Origin: Nostoc sp. 'Peltigera membranacea cyanobiont' N6
GTDB taxonomy: Bacteria; Cyanobacteriota; Cyanobacteriia; Cyanobacteriales; Nostocaceae
Length of the DNA: 64,000 nt
Assembly: GCF_002949735.1 (NCBI RefSeq)
Contig: NZ_CP026681.1
Coordinates: forward strand, 3,534,001 to 3,598,000
Direction of reading: 5' to 3'
The notes beneath the pieces are model-generated. The model was not told the origin of the DNA. It saw only the letters and a program-made list of their open reading frames with translations, and made no database searches. Positions 16,336-25,290 of the stretch are shown piece after piece. The stretch's first letter is position 1; each line of letters starts with the position of its first letter. The position numbers and the translations under genes were made by a program.

Positions 16336-17193
16336 ATGCAAAACCGCAACTTCACAGCTACAAACACACTAGGAAAACCATTCACCACTGCAACCACCAG
16401 CCGCAGACCTTTTCTAGAAATTAAAGACGTTACCAAAGTCTACCCCACAAAAAAAGGCCCCTTCACCGTCCTCGACGGCGTTAACCTCAACGTCGAACAA
16501 GGCGAATTTATTTGCCTAATCGGCCACTCCGGCTGTGGCAAATCGACACTATTAAATATGGTATCCGGCTTTAACTTTCCCACCTCCGGCGAAGTCTTAC
16601 TCGAAGGAGAACCAATTACCAAACCAGGCCCAGACAGGATGGTTGTCTTCCAAAACTATGCCCTGCTACCTTGGCGAACTGCTTTTGAAAACATCTACTT
16701 AGCTGTTAACGCCGTTTATCCCAACAAACCACAAGCCGAAAAAAGAGCGATCGTCCGCGATCATCTTGCAATGGTGGGGCTGGCTGATGCAATGGAAAAG
16801 AAACCAATGCAGATGTCCGGGGGGATGAGACAACGGGTTTCTATCGCCCGTGCTTTGGCGATTCGTCCCAAAGTCTTAATTTTAGATGAACCATTTGGGG
16901 CGCTGGATGCCATCACCAAAGAAGAATTACAAGAAGAATTGCTGAAAATTTGGGGCGATAACCGTTGTACAGTGCTGATGATTACCCATGATATCGACGA
17001 AGCACTATTTTTGGCAGATAAATTGGTCATGATGACCAATGGTCCACACGCTAAAATTGGCGAAGTCATGGAAATTCCCTTTTCTCGTCCACGCGATCGC
17101 GCCCGCATTATGGAAGATCCACAATACTACCAACTGCGTAATTATGCTCTAGACTTCTTGTTTAATCGTTTTGCCCATGATGACGTAGGTTAA
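16336..17193 (+). CDS. nrtD: NrtD, nitrate ABC transporter ATPase
   Basis: A 285-residue ABC ATPase with Walker A GHSGCGKST, Q-loop VFQNYA, signature MSGGMRQR, Walker B LILDEP and ITHD. It resembles the NrtC ATPase domain but lacks the substrate-binding fusion, as expected for NrtD, and it pairs with NrtC to energise NrtB. The first 30 residues are a Thr-rich extension before the conserved LEIKDVTKVYPTKKG. It is the last gene of the operon, ending before a palindromic bidirectional terminator. Confidence 0.9.
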   Translation: MQNRNFTATNTLGKPFTTATTSRRPFLEIKDVTKVYPTKKGPFTVLDGVNLNVEQGEFICLIGHSGCGKSTLLNMVSGFNFPTSGEVLLEGEPITKPGPDRMVVFQNYALLPWRTAFENIYLAVNAVYPNKPQAEKRAIVRDHLAMVGLADAMEKKPMQMSGGMRQRVSIARALAIRPKVLILDEPFGALDAITKEELQEELLKIWGDNRCTVLMITHDIDEALFLADKLVMMTNGPHAKIGEVMEIPFSRPRDRARIMEDPQYYQLRNYALDFLFNRFAHDDVG

Positions 17194-17250
17194 ACTAATC
17201 GTCATTCTCCTGGTTTTGGGTATAGCGATCGCTCACAATTCGTTTGACAT

Positions 17251-17286
17251 TAGTAGAGAGGCGAAATTAATTTCGCCTCTCTACTA
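17251..17286. terminator. bidirectional palindromic terminator
   Basis: A perfect 36-base palindrome, TAGTAGAGAGGCGAAA then TTAA then its complement, between the convergent nrtD and RTX1 genes. T-rich sequence is limited, but the position suits termination from both sides. Confidence 0.6.
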
Positions 17287-17293
17287 ATCACAA

Positions 17294-20200
17294 TTAACCA
17301 ACCACAAAATTGTTGTTGGTTAGTGATAATCCAGCAGATAGTTGGGCAAGTTTTACCTGAGTAAACCCAGCCGCACTGCCATCTTGGTCAAAATACAGTC
17401 CACCTGTAGAATTATCATAAATGAATCGTTGAGCGATCGCTGTTGCAGATGTTCCCAGAGTAAACTGATTAGCTGAGAGTGAACCTATTGACAACCCGCC
17501 ACCAAAATAAGTAGCCGATACCTGAATGAATTCATTGGCTGCGTTGAAGTCATAAATAGTAGCAATACCTTCTTCACTGTAACCATTGAAAGCAAAGGTA
17601 TCAGTTCCATCTCCTCCATATAAGGTATCATTACCATTGCCACCTGTGAGGATATCATTGCCATTACCACCATAAAGGGTGTTATTACCAGAGGCGCTAA
17701 AGGCAGAGATATAATCATTGCCATCACCGCCAGAGAGCAGGTTATTGCCTGTTGAACCGCTAGCACTCAAGGTATCGTTACCTGCACCACCGTTGAGGGT
17801 GTTATTACCTATGGAGCGAGAGTCCGTGGAGTTGTCAAAATCAAAATTGTTGATGTAGCTACCAGAGATGTCAAGAGAATCATTGCCATCGCCCCCAGAG
17901 AGCAGATTATTGCCTTTTGAACCACCAGCAAGCAAGGTATCATTACCTGCACCACCGTTGAGGGTATTATTACCAGATGAGCGAGAGTCCTGGCGGGGGT
18001 AGAATGAGTAGTAGTGAACAAGGCCAGAGATGTCAAGAGAATCATTGCCATCACCCCCAAAGAGCAGGTTATCGCCTTTTGAACCCACAGCATTCAAGCT
18101 ATCGTCACCGATACCAGCATTAAGGGTATTGTTACCTGTACCACCGTTGAGGGTATCATTTCCTGCACCGCCAATGAGAGTATCATTTCCCGCATCACCT
18201 CTGAGGATGTCATTACCACTCAAGCCGTCGATGATGTCGTCACCCCCTTGACCATTGATCGTATCATTGGAGTTGTCAAAACCTGTAATATTATTATTGA
18301 GGTCATTGAGGAAGGTAACAGTGTTCCTGTTGAACAGGGCAGTTTGAGTCGAATTGGCATCAAACACATCAAAACTGTCGGTGATGTTGGTTTGTCCATC
18401 AAACAGGATATTGCCAATAGCAGGTCGTGAAGAAGTTGCTGGCAGATTATCCAGGTTTTCTAATTTGAAGTTTTGCAGAATGACTTTGCTATTAGCGATA
18501 TCTTCAAAGGTAATTTCTAAGTTGTTACCATTTTGAGTTAATTGCAGATTTTGAGCAGTGAAGCCGCTACCTGTAAATTGCAAAGTGTCTAAGGAGGCAA
18601 TCACTGTTGCTGAAGGGTTTGAGGCTTTACCTACACCACCAAAATCAGTGATAATATCAGTATCTTGGGAGTAGTAGCCATTGTTGTTGTAAACAAATTT
18701 ATCACTGCCGGCACCACCCGTTAGAGTGTCATTGCCACTGCCCCCGAAGAGCGTATCATTGCCGCTGTTACCTACAATGTTGTCATTGTAAACTGTACCT
18801 GAGATATTTAATCGTTCGATATTCTTGTAACTAACCCGATTCGTACCTGCCGTAATTGAGCCAGTGTTCGTAGTGGCATTGTAAGTTGAAGCGATCGCCA
18901 CAGCAGCATAATTGTAATTGACGGACAACACATCGTCACCCTCACCCCCATCTATGGTATCATTGCCACCATTGCCCGTGGAGAGGGTATCGTTGCCACT
19001 GTTACCCACAATGTTGTCATTGTAAACTGTATCTGAGATATTTAATCGTTCGATATCCTTGTAACTAACCTGATTCGTACCCGCTTTAATTGAACCAATG
19101 TTAGTAGTAGGATTGAATGTCGTTGTAATTCCCCCAGTAGTATCATTGTAATTGACGGACAATACATCGTCACCCTCACCCCCATCGATGGTATCATTGC
19201 CACCATTGCCCCCGGAGAGGGTATCGTTGCCACTGTTACCCACAATATTGTCATTGTAAACTGTACCTGAGATATTTAATCGTTCGATATCCTTGTAATT
19301 AACCTTATATGTGCCGGCCGTAATTGAGCCAGTGTTATTAGTAGGATTGAATGTCGTTGTAATTCCTTCTGTAACACCGACGTAATAACTGTAATCAACG
19401 GACAACAAATCGTCACCCTTACCCCCATCTACCGTTTGATTCTTTAAATTTAGATAGAAGGAATCATTGCCATCGTCTCCAAAGAGGAAGTTATTTCCTG
19501 TTGAATCCTCAGCCCTCAAGGTATCGTCACCAGCACCACCGTTGAGAGTATTATCGCCTGAAGACAAGGATATATCATAGTAGTAATTGGGTATACCTGA
19601 GATATCAAGATAATCATTGCCATCACCACCAGATAGCAGGTTATTGCCGGATGTTGCCTCAGCCCTCAAGGTATCGTCACCAGCGCCACCGTTGAGAGTG
19701 TTATTCCCTGATGAGATAAAATTAGGAGCTCCCCTCTCAGTAAAAACACTAGAGGTAGTGAGAGTATCATTGCCATCGCCACCAGATAGCAGGTTATTGC
19801 CTTCTGGAGACTCAGCATTCAAGTAATCGTCACCAGCGCCACCGTTAAGGGTGTTATTACCGAATGAAGCAATATAGCCGCCATAGCCATAAGGGTCTGT
19901 AAAAATGTAAGAGGCGTAGAGAGTATCGTTGCCATCGCCACCAGATAGCAGGTTATTGCCTGATGAAGCCCCAGCATTCAAGTAATCGTCACCAGTGTCA
20001 CCGTTAAGGATGTTGTTGCCTGTTGAATATTCAACATCCAAGATATCATTGCCCACACCACCAATCAGAGTATTATTTCCTGCACCACCCCGCAAACGGT
20101 CGTTACCACTTTTGCCGTCAATTTTGTCATCACCTCCCTGACCATTGATGACATCATCTGAGTTATCAAAGCCGTTAACATTATTGTTCAGGTCGTTAAG

Positions 20201-20680
20201 GAAGGTGACTGTATTTTTGTTAAAGACTGTGCTTTGGGTGGAGTTGGCATTGAAGACATCAAAGCTATCTGTGATGCTAGTTTGCCCATTAAACAGGATA
20301 TTGCCTAAGTTTACTTTGGCTCCTGTAGATGTGCTGAGATTATCCAGATTTTCCAAGGCAAAGTTTTGCAGGATGACTTTAGGACTATAGAAAGGAAACG
20401 GTTCAAAGGTGATTTCCAGATTGTTGCCCTTCTGAGTCAGCAGTAAATTTTCGGCATTGAGGGAATCATCGTAAGAAAATCTTAACGTGTCTACTTCGGC
20501 AATGACTGCTGCCGATGGATTGATGCCTTTACCTATGCCACCAAAATCGCTGATGGTGACGACAGCAGGGGAATCGCCTGGTATGTCATAAAGATCGTTG
20601 CCACCTCCACCAGTCAAGGTGTCGTCGTAGCCACCGCCGTATAGGGTATCGTTACCGTTGGTTCCAATGATACTTGCCAT
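17294..20680 (-). CDS. RTX1, RTX-repeat calcium-binding protein
   Basis: The 1128-residue protein is built from Ca2+-binding nonapeptide repeats (GGxGxDxLx). It starts with SIIGTNGNDTLYGG and ends in a C-terminal domain (about 1030-1128) with ANQFTLGTSAT, RFIYDNSTGG and LSAGLSLTNNNFVVG, probably carrying the type I secretion signal. Two copies of a roughly 165-residue module (ITDFGG to DGKSGND; about 40-205 and 663-833) and three copies of a roughly 77-residue module (GDDLLSV, FNPTNN, ERLNISGT; about 417-643) interrupt the repeats. No protease, lipase or other catalytic motif is visible; an extracellular surface or matrix role is inference. No type I secretion genes lie nearby. A GGTAGGTA ribosome site is present. 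Confidence 0.88.
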   Translation of the reverse strand: MASIIGTNGNDTLYGGGYDDTLTGGGGNDLYDIPGDSPAVVTISDFGGIGKGINPSAAVIAEVDTLRFSYDDSLNAENLLLTQKGNNLEITFEPFPFYSPKVILQNFALENLDNLSTSTGAKVNLGNILFNGQTSITDSFDVFNANSTQSTVFNKNTVTFLNDLNNNVNGFDNSDDVINGQGGDDKIDGKSGNDRLRGGAGNNTLIGGVGNDILDVEYSTGNNILNGDTGDDYLNAGASSGNNLLSGGDGNDTLYASYIFTDPYGYGGYIASFGNNTLNGGAGDDYLNAESPEGNNLLSGGDGNDTLTTSSVFTERGAPNFISSGNNTLNGGAGDDTLRAEATSGNNLLSGGDGNDYLDISGIPNYYYDISLSSGDNTLNGGAGDDTLRAEDSTGNNFLFGDDGNDSFYLNLKNQTVDGGKGDDLLSVDYSYYVGVTEGITTTFNPTNNTGSITAGTYKVNYKDIERLNISGTVYNDNIVGNSGNDTLSGGNGGNDTIDGGEGDDVLSVNYNDTTGGITTTFNPTTNIGSIKAGTNQVSYKDIERLNISDTVYNDNIVGNSGNDTLSTGNGGNDTIDGGEGDDVLSVNYNYAAVAIASTYNATTNTGSITAGTNRVSYKNIERLNISGTVYNDNIVGNSGNDTLFGGSGNDTLTGGAGSDKFVYNNNGYYSQDTDIITDFGGVGKASNPSATVIASLDTLQFTGSGFTAQNLQLTQNGNNLEITFEDIANSKVILQNFKLENLDNLPATSSRPAIGNILFDGQTNITDSFDVFDANSTQTALFNRNTVTFLNDLNNNITGFDNSNDTINGQGGDDIIDGLSGNDILRGDAGNDTLIGGAGNDTLNGGTGNNTLNAGIGDDSLNAVGSKGDNLLFGGDGNDSLDISGLVHYYSFYPRQDSRSSGNNTLNGGAGNDTLLAGGSKGNNLLSGGDGNDSLDISGSYINNFDFDNSTDSRSIGNNTLNGGAGNDTLSASGSTGNNLLSGGDGNDYISAFSASGNNTLYGGNGNDILTGGNGNDTLYGGDGTDTFAFNGYSEEGIATIYDFNAANEFIQVSATYFGGGLSIGSLSANQFTLGTSATAIAQRFIYDNSTGGLYFDQDGSAAGFTQVKLAQLSAGLSLTNNNFVVG

Positions 20681-20718
20681 GACTTTTACCTACCTCAATC
20701 TATTTTTTTAGTAACTTA

Positions 20719-21742
20719 CAGCAATTTTCATGTAAATAGACCACAGTGGTTGAACCAACCGAAGGCATCATCTTCGGTAATGTAATTGACAGCAAGAGCC
20801 ATTGCTTGATCAAGTGATTCTAGTGTGCGTGCTTCACAGGAACGAAGAAATTGCTTGAGTTTCGACCAACACAGTTCTATGGGGGATAAATCTGGAGAGT
20901 AGGGAGGCAAAAACTTTACTTTTGCACCGACCGACTCAATTGCAACTCTTACACGTTCGGCGTGATGAACCCGGAGATTATCCATGACCACGATCGCCCC
21001 TTTCCATAACTGAGGTATTAATATCTCAGTTACATAAGTGAGGAATACATCAGTATTTGTACTTCCTGGTACAGTCATCGCTGCAACCAGTCCATCAAGG
21101 CTTAAAGCACCAATCAAAGAAACGTTTCCACCCTTGTTTCCAGGTATACTGCCAACTGCTCTTTCACCATTCACTGCTCTAGCAAACAAGCGTGACATTG
21201 ATAAACTCAATCCAGCCTCATCGACAAATATCAGGTTTCTAACATCAATTTTATCTAAAGTTCGACGATAGTCATGTCTTAACTCTTGTACTCTTGGGGT
21301 ATCTTGCTCGCTGGCGTAAAGACTTTTTTTTTACACCGCAAGCCTAATTTTTCTACCGCACGATGCATTGTAGTAATACTTACACTAAGCCCTGTGCGTT
21401 CTGCATAGCGATCGCATAATTCTCTAAGTAGCAAATCATTTTTTCCCTCAACTAAAGACTGGATAAAGCCCAGATGCTCGTTTTGAATCGTTGGCTTTTG
21501 ATATCCTCCACGTCGTTTTGCCTCGATTTGTCCATTTACCCGATACTGACGCAGTAGGTTTCTTACAAATGACAAACTCACTTTGAATCTTTGTGCCAAC
21601 TGGCGTTGAGAGCCTTCTTTCGCTTCCCACGCCATAATCACACGCTCACGCAAATCCTTTGAGTAAGATACTGGCATCTATTCATACAATATTATCTCTT
21701 CAGTCTAACTTAGTTTGTGGTTCAATTACCTGAAAATTGCTG
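20719..21742 (-). mobile_element. IS630-family insertion sequence, about 1.02 kb
   Basis: Ends CAGCAATTTTCA and TGAAAATTGCTG form terminal inverted repeats; similarity continues inward past GACCACA/TGTGGTT with small differences. TA dinucleotides flank both ends (20717-20718 and 21743-21744), the target duplication expected for IS630/Tc1. Sequence outside matches the uninterrupted leaders of RTX2-4, confirming the boundaries. It encodes one frameshifted transposase. Confidence 0.88.
20728..21677 (-). CDS. IS630 transposase, two frames joined by a -1 shift
   Basis: The first frame (21677 to 21279) has helix-turn-helix regions (PVSYSKDLRERVI, GSQRQLAQRFKVSLSFVRNL) and ends SKIPQEYKS. A run of nine A on the coding strand (plus-strand T at 21324-21332) lets a -1 slip change CKKK-VFTP to CKKK-SLYASEQDTP. 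The second frame then carries the DDE residues: FVDEAG, VVMDNLRVHH and PPYSPDLSPIELCW. The fused product would be 316 residues, normal for the family. Programmed frameshifting is known in IS families, so the element may be active; a decayed copy is the alternative, but no other lesion is visible. Confidence 0.85.
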
Positions 21743-22410
21743 TAAATTCAGAATCTGCTGTTAGTGCTGTTTTTGGGCACAAAAAACTCGCCGAAATTTG
21801 ACGTTTTCGGCATACTTTATCGCTCACCCTTGAGGATCGGAATATTTCTCGAAAATTTGCCCATGTAATGGCTTGTACGTAGTACTGAATCTAACTATCT
21901 CAAACTATCTAAGCCTTAAGCGCTGTACAAACGAATGAGGGTATGCATTCAAGGTATTTGGTTATTTCGGGTTAAATAAATTATCTTTGTTTACTAGAAA
22001 TTACTGAACAAACAACAAAAAGTCTTCTAATTGAATGCCTAAAAATTACTGTTCATATTTAGTTTTTTGCCAGTGCCTAAGTCCTACTAGCTTAAAAGTA
22101 AGATAGAGATTTTTATGCCCTCCTTGTGGGCTATGTTCCGTGAGTATCTAGCTTGTACATAGAGAACATCTTAATAGCCTCAGAATAACTACATGGTCAA
22201 TATCTTACTTAAATGTCTGTGCTGAATCAGCATTTTTACACAAGCTTCATATTATTGACCAATCAATGTATATACGAATACTGAGCTTTGTATATTCTTT
22301 ATATTCTTCTAATTTTTAATGCCTACCGAAGGCTACATTTACACTGATAATATTATCTGTGCAATAATTGCGATCGCTGACCAAAACGACTTCCATTGAG
22401 CAATAAAAAT

Positions 22411-22436
22411 GCAAGATGCTAAAAATAGCACCTCGC
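22411..22436 (-). terminator. RTX2 terminator hairpin
   Basis: Imperfect arms GCAAGATGCTA and TAGCACCTCGC around AAAA, in the same place as the perfect hairpins after RTX3-5. Two positions are mismatched or wobble pairs. Confidence 0.5.
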
Positions 22437-22475
22437 AAACCGTACCTCTTGGCGATCGAAGAGCGCTAATTCCGA

Positions 22476-24938
22476 TTAAACAACCACAAAATTGTTGTTG
22501 CTTAGTGACAATCCAGCAGACAGTTGGGCAAATTTTACCTGAGTAAACCCAGCCGCACTGCCATCTCGGTCAAAGAACAGTCCACCTGTGGTGGAGTCAT
22601 AGATAAATCGTTGAGCGCTAGTGGTTGCAGATGCTCCAATAGTAAACTGACTTTTCTGAAGTGAAGGTGTTGATAACCTACCACCAAAACCAGAAGCCGA
22701 TACCTGAATCAGTTCATTAGTGGCGTTGAAGTCAGAAATAGTGTTAATGCCTTGATTGTAACTATTGAAAGCAAAGATATCAGTACCAGCCCCTCCATAA
22801 AGGGTATCATTACCGCTTCCACCGACGAGGATGTCATTGCCATTGCCACCATCAAGGGTGTTATTCCCTAATGCACCGACGGCGGAGAGCAAATCATTGT
22901 CATCGCCCCCAAAAAGCAGATTATTACCTGCTGAATACTCAATATATAAGGAATCGTTACCAGCGCCACCGTTGAGGGTGTTATTACCAGAGGGGATATT
23001 AAAGCGGGACTCGTCCTGTGTGCCAGAGGCAGAGAGATAATCATTGCCATCGTCCCCATTCAGTAGGTTATCGCCTATTGAATAGTCAACATCCAAAGAA
23101 TCGTTACCAGCGCCACCGTTGAGGGTATTATTGCCAGAGGGAGGATAAAAAACCTCTAGTAAGTCATATTCCCAGGAGCCAGAGGCGGAGAGAACATCAT
23201 TGCCATTGTCCCCATTGAGTAGGTTATTGCCTGTTGAATAGTTAGCACTCAAGGTATCGTTCCCAATGCCACCGTTGAGAGTGTTATTGCCTGATGCATA
23301 GCCAGAGAATTTGGATGGTGTGCCGGAGTTTCCGACTAATAAGCCAGAGGTGGAGAGAATATCATTGCCATCGCCGCCAAAGAGCAAATTATTGCCTGTT
23401 AAATCGGAATCAGAATTATCCAATAGAACATCGTCACCAGTACCACCAATAAGAGTATCATTGCCTGCACCACCCCTCAAAAGGTCGTTGCCACTCAAGC
23501 CATCAATGATATCATCACCCCCCTGACCATTAATTACATCATCTGATTTGTCAAAGCCGTTAACATTATTGTTCAGATCGTTAAGGAAGGTGACTGTGTT
23601 CTTTTTGAAGATGGTGCCTTGGGTGGAGTTGGCATCGAAGACATCAAAGCTGTCTGTGATACTAGTTTGCCCATAAAATAGGATATTGCCCACTTGAGCT
23701 AAATTGTCTAGGTTTTCCAGGGTAAAGTTCTGCAACACCACTGTGGAACCATACCCCCTCTCAAAGGTGATTTCTAAGTCGTTACCATTTTGAGTTAATA
23801 GCAGATTTCTCGCAGTGAATCGCTCATAACCTGTAAATTGCAAGGTATCTAATTCGGCAATCACCCCTGCTGATGGGTTTGAGCCTTTACCAATGCCACC
23901 GAAATCGGTGATGGTAATGATACCACTGCTATCGTTATCCCCGTAAACAAGTTTATCCTTACCGCCGCCAGTTATCAAAATATCAGCAGTATAAACATAA
24001 TACGATCCACCAGTGTAGAAGGTATCGTCACCAGCGCCACCGTTAAGGGTATTATTGCCCAATCCATTAAAGGCAAAAAGACTATCATTGCCATCACCTC
24101 CAGAAAGCAGGTTATTCTTTGTTGGATCGCCATAACCGTAGTTCGTTATTGAATCAGCACTCAAGTAATCGTCACCAGCGCCACCGTTGAGGGTGTTATT
24201 CCCCGTGCCGCTTTCGAGAGTGTCATTGCCAGCTCCACCAATAAGAATATCATCGCCTGCACCACCTCTGAGTATGTCGTTGCCACTTTTGCCGTCAATG
24301 ATGTCATCACCGCCTTGACCATTAATTACATCATCTGAGTTGTCAAAGCCGTTAACATTATTGTTCAGGTCGTTAAGGAAGGTGACTGTATTTTTGTTGA
24401 AGATAGTGTTTTGGGTGGAGTTGGCATTGAAGACATCAAAGCTGTCGGTGATGTTAGTTTGCCCATCAAACAGGATATTGCCAACCTGAGCTAAATTGTC
24501 TAGGTTTTCCAGGGCAAAGTTCTGCAAGACCACATAGGGATTACCCATCCCTTCAAAGGAGATTTCTAAGTTATTACCATTTTGAGTTAATTGCAGATTT
24601 CTCGCAGTTAACTGCTCAGAACCTGTAAATTGCAAGGTATCCACTTCGGCAATCACCGCCGATGATGGGTTTGAGCCTTTACCAATGCCACCGAAATCGG
24701 TGATGGTAATGAGACCATTGGTAATCTCGTAAACAAATTTATCCTTACCGCCGCCGCCAGTTGCCAAGACATAAGTATCCGATCCAGTGTAGAAGGTATC
24801 ATCACCAGTGCCACCATCTAGGGTGTCGTAGCCTCCGTTACCATTTAGAATATCGTCACCTGCTAAACCATTAATCAGGTCATTATCGATTGTCCCATTG
24901 AGGGTATCATTACCATTAGTGCCATTGATAATTGCCAT
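22476..24938 (-). CDS. RTX2, RTX-repeat calcium-binding protein
   Basis: 820 residues, starting AIINGTNGNDTLNGT and ending LSLSNNNFVVV. Two copies of the large ITDFGG/VLQNF/ITDSFDVF/INGQGGDD module (about 66-236 and 336-506) sit among blocks alternating SGNNTLNGGAGDD and NNLLSGGDGND. Unlike RTX1, 3 and 4 it has none of the 77-residue ERLNISGT modules. The C-terminal domain (last about 95 residues) matches the other family members, supporting a common type I export route. Both large modules have NLAQVGNILF, grouping it with RTX3 and RTX4. Ribosome site AGGTAGGTAG. Confidence 0.88.
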   Translation of the reverse strand: MAIINGTNGNDTLNGTIDNDLINGLAGDDILNGNGGYDTLDGGTGDDTFYTGSDTYVLATGGGGKDKFVYEITNGLITITDFGGIGKGSNPSSAVIAEVDTLQFTGSEQLTARNLQLTQNGNNLEISFEGMGNPYVVLQNFALENLDNLAQVGNILFDGQTNITDSFDVFNANSTQNTIFNKNTVTFLNDLNNNVNGFDNSDDVINGQGGDDIIDGKSGNDILRGGAGDDILIGGAGNDTLESGTGNNTLNGGAGDDYLSADSITNYGYGDPTKNNLLSGGDGNDSLFAFNGLGNNTLNGGAGDDTFYTGGSYYVYTADILITGGGKDKLVYGDNDSSGIITITDFGGIGKGSNPSAGVIAELDTLQFTGYERFTARNLLLTQNGNDLEITFERGYGSTVVLQNFTLENLDNLAQVGNILFYGQTSITDSFDVFDANSTQGTIFKKNTVTFLNDLNNNVNGFDKSDDVINGQGGDDIIDGLSGNDLLRGGAGNDTLIGGTGDDVLLDNSDSDLTGNNLLFGGDGNDILSTSGLLVGNSGTPSKFSGYASGNNTLNGGIGNDTLSANYSTGNNLLNGDNGNDVLSASGSWEYDLLEVFYPPSGNNTLNGGAGNDSLDVDYSIGDNLLNGDDGNDYLSASGTQDESRFNIPSGNNTLNGGAGNDSLYIEYSAGNNLLFGGDDNDLLSAVGALGNNTLDGGNGNDILVGGSGNDTLYGGAGTDIFAFNSYNQGINTISDFNATNELIQVSASGFGGRLSTPSLQKSQFTIGASATTSAQRFIYDSTTGGLFFDRDGSAAGFTQVKFAQLSAGLSLSNNNFVVV

Positions 24939-25236
24939 AATTTTCTACCTACCTAAATCGATTTTTTTAGTAACTTTCAGTTGTCAATTTGCAGTTAGCG
25001 CTGTTTTAAGGCACAAATAACTCGTTAAAATTGAACATTTTCAGCATGTTTTTATCTGATTTAATTTTTGAGGTCTGCGATCGCCTATACGTGGGTTGGA
25101 TGTAGCTGTGGTTATGATTTGAGATCGAGCGATCGCATGGCAATATCTTGAATATCTGTGCAATTATGGCGATCGCTTCCCAAAATCAAGAACGCAGACA
25201 TGAGCTAAGTGAGTCAAAAATACTTGTAAACATCCT
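24939..25236 (-). promoter_or_regulatory. RTX2 short leader
   Basis: Shares the ribosome site (24945-24954), the AGTAACTTTCAG block and the CATTTTCAGCATG block with the other leaders. It jumps directly to the GAGGTCTGCGATCGCC block, lacking about 450 bases that are present before RTX3 and RTX4, including the GTAN8TAC segment. The distal part (25155-25240) is a degraded copy of the JAMM-gene start region. Confidence 0.6.
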
Positions 25237-25262
25237 GCGAGGTGCCCAAAAAAGCACCTCGC
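25237..25262 (-). terminator. RTX3 terminator hairpin
   Basis: Perfect arms GCGAGGTGC and GCACCTCGC with an eight-base CCAAAAAA loop, just downstream of the RTX3 stop codon. It is a variant of the hairpin after RTX4 and RTX5. Confidence 0.6.
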
Positions 25263-25290
25263 CAACCGTACCTAGAATGATAAAACAGTG

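Larger units (their letters stand above)
20681..22353 (-). promoter_or_regulatory. RTX1 leader/promoter region split by an IS
   Basis: The first 36 bases upstream of RTX1 (ribosome site at 20687-20696 and the AGTAACTTA block) continue beyond the IS at 21745 with the same order of blocks seen before RTX3-5. A hairpin GCCGAAA/TTTCGGC is at 21790-21811. A GTA-TATACGAA-TAC sequence at 22268-22281 has the NtcA core spacing. The IS moves these elements about 1.03 kb from the gene. Confidence 0.6.
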
